Positions 12,823-24,500 of a stretch of 64,000 bases of DNA are shown piece after piece (positions within the stretch are counted from its first letter, which is position 1; each line of letters opens with the position of its first letter). Under the pieces are notes generated by a model. It saw only the letters and a list, made by a program, of their open reading frames with translations. It had not been told where the DNA came from and did not search any database. Location: positions 2,046,001-2,110,000 of the forward strand of contig CM074701.1 of assembly GCA_037367355.1 (NCBI GenBank), read 5' to 3'. Origin of the DNA: Neoscytalidium dimidiatum (Eukaryota; Ascomycota; Dothideomycetes; Botryosphaeriales; Botryosphaeriaceae). The translations under genes were made by a program, and so were the position numbers.

Positions 12823-15800
12823 ATGTCTGTGCATTTCTCATCCGAACCCGAGCTGTCGCAGCTCGACAAGGTCCGCAGGGAGGCCTCCAATGCCTTGTCC
12901 AGCATCAGCACTCTTATCAGCAACGCTGTGAAGCCGCTTCCCGAGACTGGAAATGGCACCGACCTCAGCAACGAGGACTACCACACAGATGCCTTCGAGG
13001 CCGCCGAGGCCGGTCTTTCCGACCTGAGTCACATGGGCATCACCGACTACAAAACACTATATAACGTCCTGCAGCAGAAGATAACCGGCGAGCTCGTTGA
13101 CGACAAGACTTACTTCATGGAGAGGCTGATCCAGGCCGCCGCAAAGCTCCCCGATACCTCGCCAACCGGGAAGCAACTGACCGATGGCTTCCTCACCCAG
13201 CTGTATAATGACCTGCAGCACCCCCCTCAATCCTACCTGGGAGGCAACCTGAAGTACCGCACCGCCGATGGCTCCTGGAACAGCTTGAAGCATCCTAACC
13301 TCGGCAAGGCTGGAATGCCCTATGCGAGGACTGTGCAGCCCAAGACTCCTCAACTCGTTGCTCTCCCCGATGCCGGCGTCGTCTTTGACACCATTATGGC
13401 GCGGAAGAAGAGCGAGAAGCACCCCAACAAGATATCTAGCATGCTCTTCTACTTGGCATCCATTATTATCCACGATCTCTTCGACACCGACCATCGAGAC
13501 TTCAACATCTCCAAGACCTCGTCATATCTGGATCTGGCTCCGCTGTACGGCAGCAACGAGGACGACCTGAAAAGAATGAGGACCTTCAAGGATGGAAAGC
13601 TGAAGCCAGACTGCTTCGCCGAGGAGCGTCTCTTGCTGTTCCCTCCTGGCGTTGGTGTACTGTTGATCATGTTCAACCGCTTCCACAACTATGTGGCCGG
13701 GCAGTTGGCAGACATTAACGAGGGTAACAGATTTCCTAAGCCAGTCGAGGGCAGGACAGGCCCACATGCTCAGACCTGGGAGAAGTACGACGAGGATCTT
13801 TTCCAGACCGCACGTCTGATCACTTCCGGCCTGTACATCAACTGCATTCTGCTGGACTACGTCCGCACCATCCTCAACTTGAACAAGACCGATAGCAACT
13901 GGGCTCTCAATCCTCGTGCTGACATCAAGGGCCTCGAAAAGGGTGTTGGCAACCAGGTCTCCGCCGAGTTCAACCTGGTATACCGTTGGCACTCTGTCAT
14001 CTCAGACCGTGACGAGAAGTGGACCGAGGATCTCTGGAAGGAACTTTTCCCTGACAAGGATCCGAAGAAGATGGAGATGCACGAGTTCCTGGCACGCTTG
14101 AACAAGCTGGCCGAGGAAACTCCAAAGGAGCCTGAAAAGAGGCCGTTCAACAAGATGCAGCGGAAGCCCGATGGTACCTTTGATGACGACGAGCTTGTCA
14201 AGATCCTTGTAGAAGGCATTGAGGACTGCTCCAACAGCTTTGGTGCCCTGCGTGTGCCTGCGGTCATGCGCGCCATCGAAGTCCTCGGTATCGAGCAGGC
14301 CCGTGCCTGGAATTGTGCAACGCTGAACGAGTTCAGAAAGTACTTCAACTTAACCCCGCACACGACATTCGAGGACATAAATCCCGACATCGCCGAGGAG
14401 CTGAAGAACTTGTACGATACTCCCGACTTGGTCGAGCTGTATCCTGGTCTCGTCATCGAATCGGCCAAGGAACCCGTCGTCCCCGGATCTGGTCTTTGCA
14501 CGAACTATACCATCTCCCGTGGTGTGCTTTCCGACGCTGTCGCTCTCGTCCGCGGTGACCGCTTCTACACCTTGGACCACCATCCGAAGCTTCTCACAAA
14601 CTGGGGCTTTGCTCTGATTGAGTCCGATAAGACCATCGACAATGGCTGCGTTTTCTACAAACTGTTTACGCGCGCGTTCCCCAACCACTTCAAGCCGGAT
14701 TCCGTCTACGCACACTACCCTCTCACCATCCCGTCGGAGATGGAGAGCGTGCTGAAGACCCTGGGTAAGGCGCACATGTACAGCTTTGATCGGCCCCAGT
14801 ACATGCCTCATCCCAAGCTCATCTACTCTTACGAGTGTGCCGAGAAGATTCTTGGCGACAAGGCGACATTCCATGTCACCTGGGGCCCGGCTATGGAGTT
14901 CCTTATGGGCAAGCCTGCGAGGAACTTCATGCTTGCCGGCGATGGCTATGAGAACATGGAGTCTCGCAAAATGATGTCCGAGGCATTGTATGTCAAAGAG
15001 TGGCAGAACGAGGTCAAGAAATACTACCTGGAGAAGAGCACGGAGCTCCTCAAGAAGAAGTCATATAAGTTGGGCGGCAACCTCAACCAGGTTGACCTTA
15101 TCCGCGACGTCGGCAACCTTGTCCACGTCCACTTCGCCGCAGACCTCTTCCTTTTGCCGCTCAAGACGGACAGGAACCCGCACGGCATCTTCACCGAGCA
15201 CGAGCTGTACATGACTCTCGCAGCCGTCTTCACCGTCGTCTTCTTCGACCTCGACCCCGGCACCTCTTTCCCGCTCCGCCAGAAGGGCCAGAAGGCGACC
15301 GAAGCACTGGGTAAGCTCGTCGAGCTCAAGGTCAAGGAGCTCAAGGCGGGTGGCGGCATCCTGGACAATGCCATGAAGGCCATCTTCCCATCCGTCGCGA
15401 CGGGCAACACGCTCGAGCACTACGGCACCCACCTGATCCAGCGCCTGCTCAAGACGGACCACGACGTGCACGACCTCGTGTGGGGCCACATCATGGGGAC
15501 CGCGGGCGGCATGGCGCCTAACCAGGGTCAGCTCTTCGCCCAGACCATCGAATTCTTCTTGACGACCGAGCAGGGCCGCGCGCTGCTGCCAGAGTGCCGC
15601 CGGCTGGCGCTCAGCGACGACGACAAGGCCTTCGACACCCTGATGCACTACTTTATGGAAGGCTCCCGGCTCTACGGTGAGACCGGCGTCTTCCGCTACG
15701 CGACCAAGCCCGTCACCGTCATCGACGCCGGCCGCAAGATCGATCTCAAGGAGGGCGACAAGATCATGGTGCACCTGCGCGCCGCGTCGCGCGACCCGGC

Positions 15801-16259
15801 CATCTTCCCCGACCCGGACAAGGTTAAGGTCGACCGCCCGCTCGAGGCGTACATCCACCTGGGCGCAGGTCCGCATCAGTGTCTCGGTCTGCCAATGACG
15901 CGGATCGCCCTGACGACGCTGTTCAAGGTCATCTTAAAGGAGTGTCCTGGCTTGCGCGTCGCGAAGGGCCCGCAGGGCACCATCAGGAAGGTCGAGCAGG
16001 CGATGGGCCCGCCGGAGCTGGAGAGGGAGGAGGTTAGGTATCACAAGTATCTGATGGATATGAACGAGTCGTTCTTTCCATTCCCACAGTGTAAGTTTTA
16101 TTCGTCATCCTTGCGTTTCCCCGACTCCTATACCTTAACGCGATCTGTTTTCTTCCGCTTTTATTGGAGTCTTCGAGCTGACTGATTTGAACAGCCCTCA
16201 AGGTCAACTGGGATGACGTGGAGTCGTATGAGAATGTAGCTGCGAATGGCAGCAAGTAA
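12823..16259 (+). CDS. Psi-producing oxygenase: fused fatty-acid dioxygenase / P450 (linoleate diol synthase family)
   Basis: Exons 12823-16090 and 16195-16259; 1110 residues, the usual Ppo length. The N-terminal half is a cyclooxygenase-like heme peroxidase: distal His217 in the IIHDLF segment, SSYLDLAPLYGSNED, and Tyr387-Arg-Trp-His390, the radical-forming Tyr plus proximal His pair. The C-terminal half is a P450 that rearranges the hydroperoxide; helix-I-like APNQGQLFAQ and heme-thiolate Cys1020 in GPHQCLG are present. These enzymes oxidise linoleic/oleic acid to hydroxy-oxylipins (psi factors) that balance sexual and asexual sporulation. The start MSVHFSS is the first ATG in frame. Retention of the Cys favours an active diol-synthase (PpoA-like) over the Cys-less PpoC type, but subtype needs phylogeny. 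Confidence 0.93.
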
Positions 16260-18119
16260 ACGTGCTGTATGTCGGCGGGCTTGGCATACAGACGGCTTCT
16301 TTTGGGACATTGGGAGATTCGGTTGAGAAAGGCCGGGAGACTGTAGATCCTTGGAATATTGGGGGGGATTTGGGTAACGAAATTTGATGACCATGACGAA
16401 GAGACTCTTTCGCGCCGTCCGGAAGAGCCAAGCGCTCCCAGGGTGTGTTGACATGACGTGTTGTTCGACGATTTTTATGGTTCCTGTATGAAACTTGGAA
16501 TATCGTGGAAAGAAGAAAGCTTTCTAAGATTCCACCGTCTGGATCCTTGTTCAATGAAGAAATGCCGAGTAAGTCAGATGTACGAAGTTGCGGGAAAATC
16601 CTACAACGCAGAGTCTCCTTCAGCTGCGCGGAAATGATCGGGTTGCAGTTTGGACTTGGCTACGGTTACAACGTGTACGGAGATGCATCGTTGATATGCT
16701 CGGGTGTTTCTCCAGCTACGTAGTGCTTTATTCAAAGAACTTGACTTCCAGTGACAAAGTGATGGCGGCGTATCAATTGCTGTGAATTTTCTTTTCTTTT
16801 CGGCACTGTATGGTAGCAACTTTCTTTTTCGAGGTGAACTCTTCTTCTTCATAGTTCCAAGGGTGGTGGTCGGCTGGTAAAGCCTTGAGGCACTAATTAG
16901 AGATATAGGAGCAAAGAATGAGACGCAGAGCACCACGCCGTTCTCCTTCTTCAGCCCTACCACGGCGTTCAAATGATAGTGCTCAAGCAACTCCGCGACA
17001 ACGTACTGCTGTTCTCACCGCCTTTCCTCAACCGTAAAGAAATACCTCCGCCGAAATACAATTTCGTCAATCATATGATTTGGAAACCGTAGCAGACAAC
17101 GCATCTACCTGCTTTTCTCCTCACCATCTACTCTACTACCATTCTCGCAATCGCTCTGAAGCTTGGTACACCATCTCAAAACCCGAATGCACAAGACTAC
17201 GCCAGGCTCTGTTCTTCACGGCTACGAGTAGAGTGGCATGCCTCCCGTGTGGACCAGCTGATCCGTATTCGCATATAACCGGGGCGCCGTTCTATCCGGA
17301 GAGCATTATCTTGGAATGAACGATTCCACCACAATGAAAGATAGACGTGAAACGACCCCTCATCTTTCATATGTACAGCACGCCATTCTCCGGTACCGGA
17401 ATTATTGCTACCATTCAGCATCAGATGAGCGCATATTAGATTGATATACGGCTTAATGACACAAGGGCCAGTACCATGAAATACTGAGAATTGAACCCAG
17501 AGTGGGAAAGCTCGGCTTCAGGGCCCGTGCGGCCAAGTGATTGCTGTCGTTTTTCTCGAGCTGTCTTTCGCAATGGTGTGCTGCTCCCAAAGGGGAAGTC
17601 ACAAGACTTGAAGCCAGGGGTGTTGTTTAGAGGTGCTCGCTTCTATGTTTCTAAGTATAACTCCATACCCGTACCCGCACTTCCGTCATGGTTAAGCATC
17701 ACTGCAAGTCACCTGCATGAACGAGCTCCGGATATAAAAAATACTACGCTTTCTCCCGCAAACTGCCGTACTTGCAGCACATATACCTCATGACCTGATA
17801 ACAGAACAATGTGGAAGGTCAGGTCCGAGAACTTGACCTTCCGCATCAGGCAAAGCGGCTCTCCATACCCCAGGCAATCTCCACAGTATACGAGCAACTT
17901 AATGACTTAACCTCAGTTCAGCACAACCGCCAAGCATAAGGAAAGTGCACCTACCTGGAGGTGGAAAGCCAGCCCGAAACCTCTCAGGAGACTTCGTGTT
18001 CAGCAGTGCAACGCTAGTCTTTATAAAATGCCCACGATGAACGCATCCAATCGACCAGCACGCTGTGCCGGCCGGTCGTCCCTCGTTCAGTCACTCGCTT
18101 CCGCGTTCGGATATCTCGC
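16260..18119. other. Intergenic; subtilase promoter at right end
   Basis: Relatively AT-rich 1.9 kb without a credible gene. A tRNA-like T-arm near 17490 was examined and rejected. Confidence 0.5.
18022..18028 (+). promoter_or_regulatory. TATA box of subtilase gene
   Basis: TATAAAA 92 bases upstream of the ATG at 18120. Confidence 0.55.
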
Positions 18120-21019
18120 ATGATGGTCTCCACGTTCATTTTCCTCCTGTCGACATTCGGCCTGGTGAGTGCGCAGTCTACGCCGCACACGCGCCGTGCC
18201 GAAGTAGAAACAGTTCCCAGAACCTTCTTCGTCCGCTTTCATAACTCTACTGCCAACGGGCGGTCAGCAGATCCCAAAGCGGCTTTCCACCGCAAGTGTG
18301 CCGAGAAATCCGTTGCGTACAATGTGCGCTACGAATACAATGACTCCGACCTCTTCTTCGGGCTGTCCGTCAGCCTGAGCAACGACCAAGACATCGAGAC
18401 GCTCAAGACCATCCCGGAAGTTGATAAAGTGTTCCCCGTCCGCTGGGTCAAGCGTCCGGAACTCGAGCCCAACTTCAACAGCTCCGGCGCAGTCGACAAC
18501 CTCCGCCACGCCATCCACTCCTCCGCCGCGCTCAACAGACGGGCCGCGGACGTCGACTTCAACAGCCCGCACCGGCTGACCGGCGTCGATGAGGCGCACG
18601 CGGCAGGCGTCAAGGGCGCGGGCGTCAAGGTCGGCATCATCGACAGCGGTGTCGACTGGCGGCACCCGGCGCTGGGCGGCTGCTTCGGCGCCGGCTGCAA
18701 GGTGTCGTTCGGGTACGACTTCATCGGCGACGACTACAGCGTCCAGAACCCCGTGCCCGCGCCCAAGCCCGACCCGCTGACCACGTGCCTGGGCGGCTTC
18801 CACGGCACGCACGTAGCCGGCATCGTCGGCCTGGAGGCCCCCGCGAACGAGACGCTGTTCGCCGGGCTCGTGGGCGTCGCGCCCGAGGCCGAGCTGGGCA
18901 TGTACCGCGTCTTCGGCTGCTCGGGGTACACCAGCGAGGACGTCATCATCGCCGGCATGCAGCGTGCGGCCAGCGACGGTGCTCACGTTATCAGCATGTC
19001 TCTCGGCTCGTGGGCTACCTGGGGCGGTGACCCCTCGAGCCCGTTCGTCGATCTCATCCCCGGCTTGAAGAGGCGCGGCGTTGCCGTCATCGCCGCGGCC
19101 GGAAATGACGGCGAGTCCACGCCTTTCTTCCTCGGCGCCCCGGCCATCATTCCCGATGCTCTGGCAGTTGCGTCCGTCGAGAACTCCGAGTTCCCTACGT
19201 ACGAGGTTCGGGATTCGACGGGAGGTAGCCACCGTTATGGCAGCTTGTACCCTTTCCCGAGTGGTAACTACACTGCCGTCCTGACCGGAGACGGCACTGC
19301 CCGTTCAGAGTTCGGATGCCTCGCGGAGAACTACGAAGGATTGTTGCAGACACTAACCGGTGATCTCTCTAATTACGTGCTCGTCGTGCGGAGAGGCTGG
19401 TGTCCCGTGTCCGTGACGCAGCAGGTGGCGGTGCAGAACGGGTTCAACAAGATCCTAACGTTTCCGGATCCAGACAGTGACAATATTTTCATCCAAGGTT
19501 ACGGTGTTCCCCCTGTGGGATCGGACGCGAATGGCACAATTGTGTCATTTGGTGCCACTCTTGACTCGAAAATATACAATGGTGTGAAAGCGAATAAGGA
19601 GCTTAAACTTTCCTTCGCCGACAAGACCCCTGTTCTAGAGGACCAGCCTTGGGGAGGGCTGATTAACAACTTTAGCAGCGTCGGTTAGTGTTCTTACTCT
19701 ACTCATACGATACGTGGCTGATTATTGTAGGACCCTCTTGGGACTTCTCCCTGAAACCGCAAATTGCCGCTCCCGGCGGCAACATCATCTCGACTTACCC
19801 CCTAGGTGGGGGCGGCTGGGCAATCGTCAGTGGCACATCGATGGCCACCCCGTATACCTCCGGTGTCTATGCTCTTGTCAAATCCCAGTTTCCGGACCTT
19901 TCTGTTGATGAAATCTTCGACCTTCTGAAAACCACCTCCAAGCCCCTAAGCTACGCGGGCTACGAAGGCCTTTCTCCTACGCCGCAACAGGGTGCCGGCC
20001 TGATCTCCGCTTCCTCCGCACTCTTCTACGAGTCAAGCATCTCACCCGGCCAATTCGAGCTCTACGGAACCGAGACTCTTGCGAAGTTGGAGACCAACAT
20101 CACAATCCACAACCCCTCCTCGGAAGCTGTGACCTACACCCTCGACCACGCCCCCGCCAACGGGTTTGCCTTCTTCCCGTACGGCAACAGCGTTCCTGGC
20201 GGTGCCGGTTGGATCGACCCCCGGTACCTACACCTCACACCTCTCCCATTCGCCGCGTCCGTCAAGTTCTCCAGCAGCAGCGTGACCGTCGCGGCCGGCG
20301 GCAGCGAAGTGATCCCCTTCACCATCACGCCGCCCACCGGCCTCGACCCGAAGGAAATCCCCGTCTACTCGGGCTTCGTGACCGCGACCTCGTCGAGCGC
20401 CAACGAGACGCTCTCGATCCCCTACGCCGGCGTGCCGTACGACTACTCGACGGCCGAGCTGATCGGGCTCGACCCGCCGACGGCCGACGTCCGCGACCCG
20501 GCGCGCTCCGTCTTCGCGGCGCCGCAGGTGTACGACGTGGGCACGGGGCTCGCGCAGGGCGACCACGCGCGGTACTCCTTCCTCAACAACAGCTTCCCGG
20601 CCCTCTGGTACTCGCTGCTGCAGCCGACGCGGTGGACCCGCGTCGACGTCGTCGCCGCCGAGACCGACTTCGCGCCCACCCACTTCGGGTACGACCCCAC
20701 CCGCGCCGTCGCCAACTACACGCGCACCGCCATGCCGCCGAACGGCACCGTCGCCGGCGTGGACGTCATCGGCAATCTGTTCCTCTGGTCCGGCGATTAT
20801 CCGCTCGTCGCCATCGAGCTGCCGTGGACGCTGCCGTTGTACGATGTGACGGGGTCGAGGTACATTGGCTTGAAGAAGGGCGGGTATCGGATTTTGGCGC
20901 AGTGGTTGAGGTTTGGTGGGGATGAGAACAACAGGGATGATTGGGAGTCGTGGATGAGCGGGGTTATCGAGATCACGAGGGATGCGTATGCACCGCCTGG
21001 GAATTTCAGCGCGGCGTGA
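18120..21019 (+). CDS. Secreted subtilisin-like serine protease (S8) with PA and Fn3-like domains
   Basis: Exons 18120-19683 and 19731-21019; 950 residues. Signal peptide (MMVSTFIFLLSTFGLVSA), an I9-type propeptide (about 30-120), then the S8 catalytic domain with the full triad: Asp175 (GIIDSGVDW), His228 (HGTHVAG), Ser558 (GTSMATP). A protease-associated insert lies between His and Ser (YVLVVRRGWCPV). About 370 residues after the Ser form a beta-rich C-terminal region like the Fn3-type domains of large Vpr/C5a-type subtilases. N-glycosylation sequons are frequent. The 47-base intron splits the gene just before the Ser-containing segment. Expected role is extracellular protein breakdown for nutrition or host colonisation (inference). 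Confidence 0.92.
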
Positions 21020-21533
21020 GGATAGAGAAGGGAGATGAGTCCTACCAAAGCATCTAGGAGGAGTATGCGGCTACGATTATTATACGAATAGCCTTACAAA
21101 CGCACGTGGACTGGATGTAAGACATGTTCCTCAAAAACTATAGCAACTGTCGACGTTTATGTTCTTTTCCCACCGTCTACTCTCTTTTTGTTTGATACAC
21201 CATTTGGAGCTCCACGCCATGAGACATCCCTTTTCTCCCTCCCACGATTCCGTTCCATATCACGATCTATAGAGACAGTGCAGTAACCCAATTCCACGTC
21301 AGCCAGCATTTCTTCTTTTCCAAAAGCCCTCGACAAAGCTATCGATCCTCTTTGACGCCTCCCTCGCTTGGTATCTCATGTAAATGAAAGTGTGTAAAGA
21401 GAATAAAAAAAAAATGTAAACAGAAATATAAAGGAAAAATCCCGGTCATGCCAGTCGTAAAAGGAGCGTTCCGCTTTCCCGCACGCCTCTCCATCTTCTC
21501 TCCCTAGAGCACGCGTCTCCTCTCGAGAAGTGC
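21020..21533. other. Spacer between convergent genes
   Basis: AT-rich 3'-UTR-like sequence with an A9 run near 21405. No gene seen. Confidence 0.5.
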
Positions 21534-24500
21534 TCACGTGCTGAACCTCGACTGCCCCGCCTGGCCCTCCTTCACCTCCCCGCCAGGCGCCGCGCCCGCC
21601 CTGTTCGCCGCCCACTTCACGACCACGTACCGCATCGCCAGGGCGCCGAAGCTCAGGAAGATGACGGCCGTCAGCGCGCCGCCGCCGGCGAAGGCGAAGG
21701 GCAGCGGGATGCCCTGCGTCAAGCAGAACGAGATGTTGTTCGTGTCCTGGAAGCCGAGCAGGATCTCGAGCTGGCCGAGGCCCAGCACGAGCTGGGCGAC
21801 GCCGTCGCGGGCGCGGCGCAGCGTCCGGTTCGCGGGCGAGCGCGCGGCGACGAAGTGCAGGCCGGAGGCCGCGAGGCCCAGCAGCAGCGTCAGCCAGCCG
21901 GTGATCTGGTGCGGCGTGCGGAAGTGGCGCGCGGAGCCCGTCGCCGCGACGCCCAGGCCGGCGCCGACGGCGCCCAGCACGGGGACCAGCGCCTGCAGCG
22001 CCATGACGGCCCTGTCCGCGAAGGCCAGGCGCTCCGGCGCGCCCAGCAGCACCACCAGCTCGCGCGCCGTCTCCAGCGTGATGGCGCCGGGCAGCACGAA
22101 GTAGAAGGCCGCCGCGACGCCGAAGACGTGCGCGACGATCAGCGTCGTCAGGCGCGCGGCCGGGATGCCGTTGGCGCGGACCTCGAGTTTCTGCAGGTCG
22201 ATCTGGAAGAGGAAGCCGTTGGCTGTGACGTTGATGGGTTCGTTGATGGGGATGCTGATGTTGGGCAGGTTGGGCGTTTGTCCCTTGAAGTTCTCCTTGA
22301 GGCCGCCGCTGACTTGGATGAGGCCGCCGACGCCCTTGCAGCCCAGCGCGTCCGCGCCCTTTTGGACGAGGCTTTCAACGGTGGTGAGATTGAGGTTTGA
22401 GGCGAAGGCATTGATGGCATCAGTTGCGTTGAGCTGCGCCTGTCGCTTGATTGCCCGAGTGGGAGCATCGAGGGCACGCTTGTGGGCCGGAGGCGCGGCA
22501 GGAGCAGGTGGAGCTGCGGTGCCTGAGGGGGAAGAAGGAGGAGTGTTGACAAGAGGCTCACTGCCGGTGCCGAGGGTGTTCGCGATCTTGTTGGCGGTAT
22601 CTTTATTTCCGAGGGCCATGAAGACAGCCTTTACAGCTTCGCTGGAAATTCCGCGGCCGAAGCCCGTAGCGGCTCCGCCAACGCTGTCGTTGAACGCCTG
22701 GGAATTGGTAGCCAAGCTGGTGTTACCCATGCCGGTCTGCATGAAAATGACCATGCTGCCTCCGTCAATGAGTCCAATACCAAGACCCTCAGCGGCCTTG
22801 GAGATATCAACGCTCTTCGTGAGGCCGCCTCCGGCAGCCATGGCCTTTTGCGTGATCTTTGTGAGCGTACCATTGGCGAGGAAGCTGGTGGTAAGGGCCC
22901 TGCTGAATCCTTGCGCAACTGCAGGGGCATCTGAAGCATTGGAAGAAGCAGCAGCAGACTGGAAGCCAAGAGACTCAGCAGCCCCACCACCAAACCCTTT
23001 GCCGAGACCCTCGGCGATGGGCCCAAGCATCATTGGTCCCTGGTTGCCGGCCATAGCCATGAGCTTTTGAACCGTGCCGTTGGCCAGGAAGCTCTGTGTG
23101 AGCGAGCCGGAGAAGCCCTGCGCGACGGTAGGAACATCGGAGGCCTTGGGATCGAGGACTGCGGCTTCCTGGAGTCCGAATGCGGAGGCAGCGCCATTGC
23201 CGAAGCCCTTGGCCAGACCTTGAGCGGCGGGCAGGATCGGAAGGGAGCCACCGGCCCCAGCAGCCTTCTTCTGGATATTCTCCACAGTGCCGTTGGCGAG
23301 AAAGCTTGTCGTGAGAGAGCGACTGAATCCCTTGAGGACAGAACCAATGTTCTGTCCGTCGATAGGCTCCTGGACGTCCTTTTGTAGACCCAGACCGGTA
23401 GCCGCTCCACCGCCCAAGCCAGCCGCGAAACCCTGGACAGCGGGACCGACCATGGCAGAGCCCTGAGCTGCAGCCTTCGACGCCAGAGAGCTGAAATTTG
23501 CGTTTGACAGGAACGAAGAGGACAGCGAGCGGGTGAAGCCTTGGGCGATTGTTCCAACACTCGCATCTCCTTGACCAGGATCTTGTCTCTTCGCCACTCC
23601 TTTGGCATCTGCTGGGGGTGGCGGTGGCTTGCCAGTGAGACCCAAACCTTCCGCAGCACCCTGTCCAAGACCAGAGCCGGCGAAAGGCGCAGCCTGGCTG
23701 ATAGTGTTGAGGAGCTGTTTCTGCTGGTCGGGGCTGCCGCCGAGTTGAGAAACATCAACGTTTCCGACGAAGCTCTGCGCAAGGTTCTGAGAGAAATCGC
23801 CTGCAATTCCAGGGAGATCTGGCGATCCAGCAGGCGGTGGAGGTGGAGGAGGAGGAGGAGCCTGACGCTTACCATTTGGTCCTTTTGCAGGAGGTGCCGG
23901 TGGAGCTGGAGGTGCTGGCGGAGGAGGCGCCGCCGCAGTGCCCTGTTGCTTCTTGAGACCTGCTGCGGCACCCTTTCCAAGGCCCTGAGCGACAGCAGGT
24001 GCGACTTGTGCAACCGTTGCGAGCAGCTTCTTTTGATCGACCTGGCCTTGGAGATTGGTGTTGCCGAGAAATGAGGAGGCAAGTTCGCGGGTGAAGGACT
24101 CACTGGCAGTGCCAGCATCGAAGGTTCCATTCGCACCCGGAGCTGGAGCAGCAGCGGCATCTGGCTTCGCGAGTTTCAAGCCGATGGCAGCTCCCTGACC
24201 AAGACCTCTTCCAGCTGGACCGGGAACCTGGATGAGTGTCTTCATCAGTCCGGCAGTCTGGTCCGAGTTGCCAAGACTCTTGACGTCGACTGATCCTAGG
24301 AAGGAGGATGCAAGGTTGCGCGTGAAGTCTTCGGAAATCTGTTCTGTGCTCACATCTCCACCATCGACGCGCTTGACCTTCGGTGGTGCGGTAAGCTTGA
24401 GACCTTGAGCAGCACCCTCTCCCAGACCCTTTCCTGCAGGCCCAGGAATCTTGACCAGCTGCTTCATAATGTTTTGCATCTGGCCGCCGGCAAGTTGCTG

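Noticed and set aside
15061..15876. 271-codon antisense frame in the Ppo gene
   Set aside because: Same shadow effect in a GC-rich coding region; the sense strand has clear P450 motifs.
17440..17520. tRNA-like T-arm on the minus strand (CTGGG-TTCAATT-CTCAG)
   Set aside because: The T-stem pairs well, but no matching acceptor stem, D-arm or anticodon arm could be formed from the adjacent bases.
18264..19232. 322-codon antisense frame in the subtilase gene
   Set aside because: It mirrors GC-rich third positions of the real gene; composition is Arg/Ala/Asp-skewed with no motifs.
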